Shown here one piece after another: positions 59,926 through 64,000 of a stretch of DNA of 64,000 nt; the first letter of the stretch is position 1, and the number at the start of each line of letters is the position of its first letter. The DNA is from Plectrocnemia conspersa (taxonomy: Eukaryota; Arthropoda; Insecta; Trichoptera; Polycentropodidae): NCBI GenBank assembly GCA_009617715.1, contig VTFK01000671.1, positions 40,876 to 104,875 on the forward strand, in the 5' to 3' direction. The translations under genes and the position numbers were made by a program. Under the pieces are notes generated by a model. It did no database searches, was not told the origin of the DNA, and saw only the letters and a program-made list of their open reading frames with translations.

Positions 59926-60400
59926 ATGATCAAAACGTCATATGAACGTCATTCATGGTCCACTTTAAACTTAAGTGCCAATCCACCAATTTCATTCCTC
60001 TTGAAAAGTAAAACCACCGACGACCACCTTCGCGTTTTAATTACGATATCTCTCGGGGTGAAAAAACGTGACATATATGGGAATAGTTTAGAGTGCAATA
60101 ATGAGATCATTCTGGAGTCTCTTTATGAAGACCGCCGCCTTTGTGGAATGCGTCTCGACCGTGAGTACTTACTCACCTCTTGGGTTCCTTCATTAGTCTA
60201 GTCCAGGGGCAGGTGGAACACACGCAGCATCCTAACACCTGTCTCTTCCCGCCTACCAACCGATGACCTCTGCCAAGATCGTTTATCTCGAAACTGTTTG
60301 GGAATCTCGATGATAATAAGAAATAAAAATCACGTTCGAATATTAATATACTCACAGTGTACCATCTGCCTATTCTCAAAGCGTATACTTTACGACCCAA
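59926..60400. other. GC-richer island, unrecognised open frame
   Basis: A plus-strand ATG frame (59926-60201, 91 codons) and a minus-strand frame at the right edge overlap this unique GC-richer DNA. The translated sequence shows no signal peptide, motif or known domain. No splice context was convincing. It could be a conserved non-coding element. Confidence 0.2.
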
Positions 60401-61224
60401 GACTTTTTGAAACCGCTGTTCTATTGATTAAAATATACTATAGCATATTGATATCAATATAAGAAGTAAAGGTGTACTAAACAAATAAACAAATAAAAAT
60501 ATATATATCCAGTACCTCAGATTTATAACATCGCAGTCAATAATTATGAGTTGTTAATGTAAAGTATGTTACAGAGCTTCACACACTGTGCTACTCTAAA
60601 AACCTGGAATCCGATAAAACCTGAAAGAACTTTCCTCTACTGTTACTTTTTTATCGATTTAATCTATGTGCAAAAAAAATCTTAAGATAATGCACTTGAA
60701 GAGGTTGTTCTCGATTGGCGAGTATCAGTGTGCTAAAAAGTAAAAGCTTAATACCTGTCCAATACATATTTCGAGTCGATCGAGTTGCATGGAAATTTTA
60801 TTGTATTACAATAATTTACAATATACAAAAATTTCAATGGCCAACGTGTTTTACTTAATAATGAGCAGATTATGTTTTTATTTATTTTTAATATTAAAAT
60901 ATATAAAATAAAACTATTCGTAAAGTTTTGGGATTTTTGTTTTGGCAAAAGTAAACCGCCTCATTAATTTGAGTAGCGAATTGCCCACGGGACCTTAAAC
61001 TTTTCTTACCCACGTAATAGTTTCAGTAACGAGTTTTCATTATACATATAATTTTCATTATTTTGAAACATAATTCATATTCAAATACAGTGATTAAGAC
61101 AACAGGCGATTTTCAACCAGCTGCGCCGTTATAATTGATCTTAGAAGTGACCATAGAGACAACTTGAACAACGAAAAGAGATATCGATCAAACTCGTCGC
61201 CGAAAAAACTACGCTTTGTATGAA

Positions 61225-61400
61225 AAGGCCCTGTGTATATTATCATTGTTCTTTGAACTCCCCGGTTACCGAGACATTAACTACCCATTATTACCGCCAA
61301 AAAAAAGTACTTTTTATATGACAAGACGCGCGCCAGACAATACTTTCGACCCTGCGTATATTACCATTATTCTTCGAGCTCCCTGCTATCGATCGCCGAA
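61225..61400. repeat. Diverged tandem duplication (about 122-bp period)
   Basis: CCCTGTGTATATTATCATTG with TTCTTTGAACTCCC (about 61229-61262) is echoed by CCCTGCGTATATTACCATTA with TTCTTCGAGCTCCC (about 61351-61384). Each is followed by a TACCGA or TATCGA string. Confidence 0.55.
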
Positions 61401-61503
61401 GTAGCCATCTGACGATGTTTTCTCTTAAGGCTTGTACACATTTAATTCCACACAATTGGTTCGTAAAAATCCTCATATGTGATATCTTAATGTTACAGGA
61501 TTG

Positions 61504-63163
61504 CCTTAAGGCAGTGGTCGGCAAACTTATTGGCCAAAGAGCCAAATATGTACATTACAACGATTCAAAATAGTTCTGAGAGCCAAATCTGTTTTTTAAT
61601 TTAGTAAACCTTTAATATAATTTTAGACCTTCATTAAATTACGGGTACACTGAATAAAACTTGATTTCACACTTAATAAAGATTTATTTGTTGATAAACA
61701 ATAATATGAAAGTAAGGTATCCATAAATTGAAATCATGACAATGACTGACAAACACTTAATGCGAACAATGTCGTTGCATCTCCTTGGAAAGTTTCAGTA
61801 AGTCAGGTGTATATGTTGTTGTTTTTAATTTTAGGCATGATTCCAGGTTCTCATCAATAACACAACTTCTCAGTTTACTCTTGATAAAGTTCATGCTTGA
61901 AAAGGATTGTTCGCATGAATATGTAGAACCAAAAAGGGAAAGAACAGCAAACGCAAGTTTTTTTTCAGTTGATCGTAAGAGTCGGAATACTATTCCAGAC
62001 GTTGAAAATGATCATGTCTTCATTCTCCAGGTCTTTCAAAGCAGACCACTTGTGTTGTGAACTAAGATCACATTCGTTTTTCTCCAATATTTTCAAATCA
62101 ATACAAAGACGTTGAAATTTGGAGCTTCATTTTTCCTTGTTTTTTAAATCCTGCAATTGTATTTCAAAGTTACAATGTCAATGCCAAAAGGAGAAAATTT
62201 CAACTCAGTTATTATAGCATTAAGAGGATTTTTGACGAATGCTAAGGTCGCTTTGCTGTTTTTAAACTCCTGAAACCTGCTTCTGAAAATGCCTGAAACC
62301 TGAAAATGCTTCCTTAATATTTAAAATTGTTGTTTTGAAATGGTGTTTGTCAAAAGAGGAATTATTTTCTTGGCGATGCTTCAGCAGGCTCAGAAAGTGA
62401 AACAATGTTTCCCTTTCAAAATCTTGAGCAAAAGGGATAATTTGTTTTCGAATGAAATGACTTCTTCTTAACATCGAAAAATTGTGTTTCCTTTCCTTGT
62501 AGCTTACGGTTGCTTTGATTTTGATGAGACGTAACGTCTACCATGAAATGAAAGTTTTGATCCACTGATTGTCTGTAAGTTCTGATAGTGAACACCCTTC
62601 TCAAGGAGAAATGCTTCAATTTCTGGCAATAGGGACGCGAAACGTTTTAAAACGTTCCCTCTTGATAACCATCGAACCTTGTTATGAAGCAGAAGATCAG
62701 CGTACTCACTCTCCATTTTAACTAAAAATTATTTGAATTGACGATGATTAAGAGCTTTAGGTTCAATGGAGTTGATGATCGTGATCACTAATCTCATAAC
62801 TTTACTAATTTCTTTCGGAAATGTCTGCGCACAAAGCGCTTCTTGGTGAATAATGCAATGATAAACCAATATCTCGTGATTATTTTTTTCTTTCAAAATG
62901 GCAACAAACCCTTTTCTGACGCCGGTCATACTTTTGGCCGGCTTTTCTGTAGCCGCCAAATACGCAAATTGACAGCTGTCATACTACTACGCTGCGCTGC
63001 GCCCCTACCGGACGAAACAGGTACTACGTCAACGCTCACGCACACATTCAACGTTGCATGGAAAGGACATTTGACTAGAATTAGCGCCCGAGCCCGTGGA
63101 TATTTGGCCAGAGCCGCACTCAAGGAGCCAAAGAGCCGCACTTTGCCGACCCCTGCCTTAAGG
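61504..63163 (-). mobile_element. hAT element (hAT-3), internally deleted, perfect 8-bp target duplication
   Basis: CCTTAAGG is duplicated at 61504-61511 and 63156-63163. The element (61512-63155, 1644 bp) starts CAGTGGTCGGCAAACTTATT and ends CACTTTGCCGACCCCTG, inverted ends with CAGxGGTCGGCAAA in common. It carries part of a GTF2IRD2/ZBED-type transposase on the minus strand. Full relatives normally encode 500-700 residues, so the N-terminal portion is missing. The intact duplication suggests a younger insertion than hAT-1. Confidence 0.85.
61755..62959 (-). pseudogene. hAT transposase, GTF2IRD2/ZBED-like, broken
   Basis: Minus-strand blocks in order: SMTGVRKGFVAILKEKNN; VYHCIIHQEALCAQTFPKEI; ALNHRQFK; MESEYADLLLHNKVRWLSRG and NVLKRFASLLPEIEAFLLEK; NFHFMVDVTSHQNQSN; and at the C-terminus GSTYSCEQSFSSMNFIKSKL followed by DENLESCLKLKTTTYTPDL. 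These are the hallmark HCIIHQEALC, LLxHNxVRWLSRG and STYxCEQxFSxMN blocks of this hAT clade. Frameshifts separate at least three frames. The segment that should read TDGAPxMTG is TEKPAKSMTG, so an expected Asp is lost. The BED finger and first catalytic Asp lie in the deleted part. Confidence 0.8.
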
Positions 63164-64000
63164 GATGAATAATTCTCTCGTGGTCAATATTATGCCGCAA
63201 TGTTAATAGGAGCATTCTAAACACCCACATGTTATAGCAGATGAAACTGATCAACCAAAAAAATCGTCGATTGTGAATAATAAATTATTTTTAGATGGAG
63301 AAAAATTTATTATTTTATAATAATAAGTACTGCTGGAACTAGTCGCATTTCAAAGAAGCATTTCCGAGAAAGAAATTATTTTTATTCATCCTTAAAATAT
63401 TTTTTAGGATAAACCATTTCTTTGTTCAGTACATCTATGAGTTTTGAGACATGGATATTAATATTGTTATATTTTTGTTTGCTATCCACATAAAAAGTGT
63501 ATAAATAATATTTTTGTGTGGGCGCCGCAGTGGAGTGAGATACATCAATACAAGTGAAAGGATAGATTGTTAAATAAATATTTATATACAAAACTTTTAA
63601 TTTGTATACATTCTAAATTATTATATTATTATAACGATAATTAATTAACGTTACACTCTATTATCCAGAAAATTACATATTGTACATTAATTGTAAAATA
63701 CATATATTAATATTACAGATTAAACTATATTAAAGGTATTGATATAAAACAACAATTCCAAAATAAAACAGCAATCTTTATTATTGAACATTTACATACA
63801 TATTGATTTTTTAATAAACTTTTACAAAAACTTTTCAGCGATATTATTTTAGTCACTTTAATTGTGTTTCATAAAACAACATTATATTCATTATCATATT
63901 ACAATGGAATGTATGCGGAATGAATAAACGTTTCTTAATAAAAAATATGCAAAATACAGACTTTCCAAAATATGCCACAATCAATATATTCAATATTCCG
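63164..64000. other. AT-rich stretch, nothing recognised
   Basis: No exon or shared repeat. A small GC patch (GGGCGCCGCAGTGGAGTGAG) lies near 63520. Confidence 0.35.

Noticed and set aside
1..64000. CRISPR array, prophage, toxin-antitoxin or other prokaryotic system
   Set aside because: No regularly spaced identical repeats, no operon-like ORF packing, no ribosome-binding sites; introns, SINE-like repeats and insect-type transposons point to a eukaryotic nuclear genome.

Overview
The window is AT-rich eukaryotic nuclear DNA, most likely from an insect. It has no operons and no long uninterrupted ORFs. Coding signal is confined to short exon-sized pieces and decayed transposase fragments. The repeats (hAT, PIF/Harbinger, Tc1, non-LTR and tRNA-headed SINE-like families) and an Inr+DPE promoter with GAGA tracts fit an arthropod. 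I cannot name the species. All coordinates and alignments were made by eye, without database searches.

The one protein-coding gene I can argue for is on the minus strand at about 27.3-37.1 kb. Exon 1 (36955-37094) has a good ATG context, a signal-peptide-like segment and clustered cysteines. Exon 2 (33486-33546) and exon 3 (27397-27516, ending in a stop with AATAAA 78 bases further on) complete it. The splice phases agree at both junctions. The predicted product is a secreted, cysteine-rich protein of about 106 residues that I do not recognise. Further left on the same strand, 23.1-23.45 kb looks like a core promoter firing leftwards, which would make 1-23 kb a leader intron or intergenic DNA of another gene.

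About a dozen GC-richer, repeat-free islands of 200-600 bp (near 1.0, 5.0, 6.4, 11.5, 18.1, 20.6, 36.8, 45.9, 49.1, 51.7, 59.1 and 59.9 kb) lie in otherwise featureless AT-rich DNA. They lack convincing frames and are candidate cis-regulatory or conserved non-coding elements. Two of the candidate regulatory segments are related to each other (an inverted pair at 30.64 and 32.56 kb), and a 27-base string is shared between 2.8 and 28.8 kb.

The right half is richer in transposons. A nested cluster at 37.6-45.3 kb holds a Harbinger transposase with an intron, two hAT elements (one with an 8-bp target duplication), a 226-bp hAT MITE (perfect 8-bp duplication) and a LINE tail. Further right are a TTAA-flanked MITE (50.3 kb), a Tc1 fragment (57.4-57.8 kb) and an internally deleted GTF2IRD2/ZBED-type hAT with a perfect 8-bp duplication (61.5-63.16 kb). 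Several unnamed dispersed families recur within the window: two SINE-like families, a foldback family, a three-copy family at 4.3/11.0/31.3 kb, and a two-copy family at 49.9/58.8 kb. One stretch, 13.83-14.29 kb, looks like homopolymer-inflated, poorly polished assembly.
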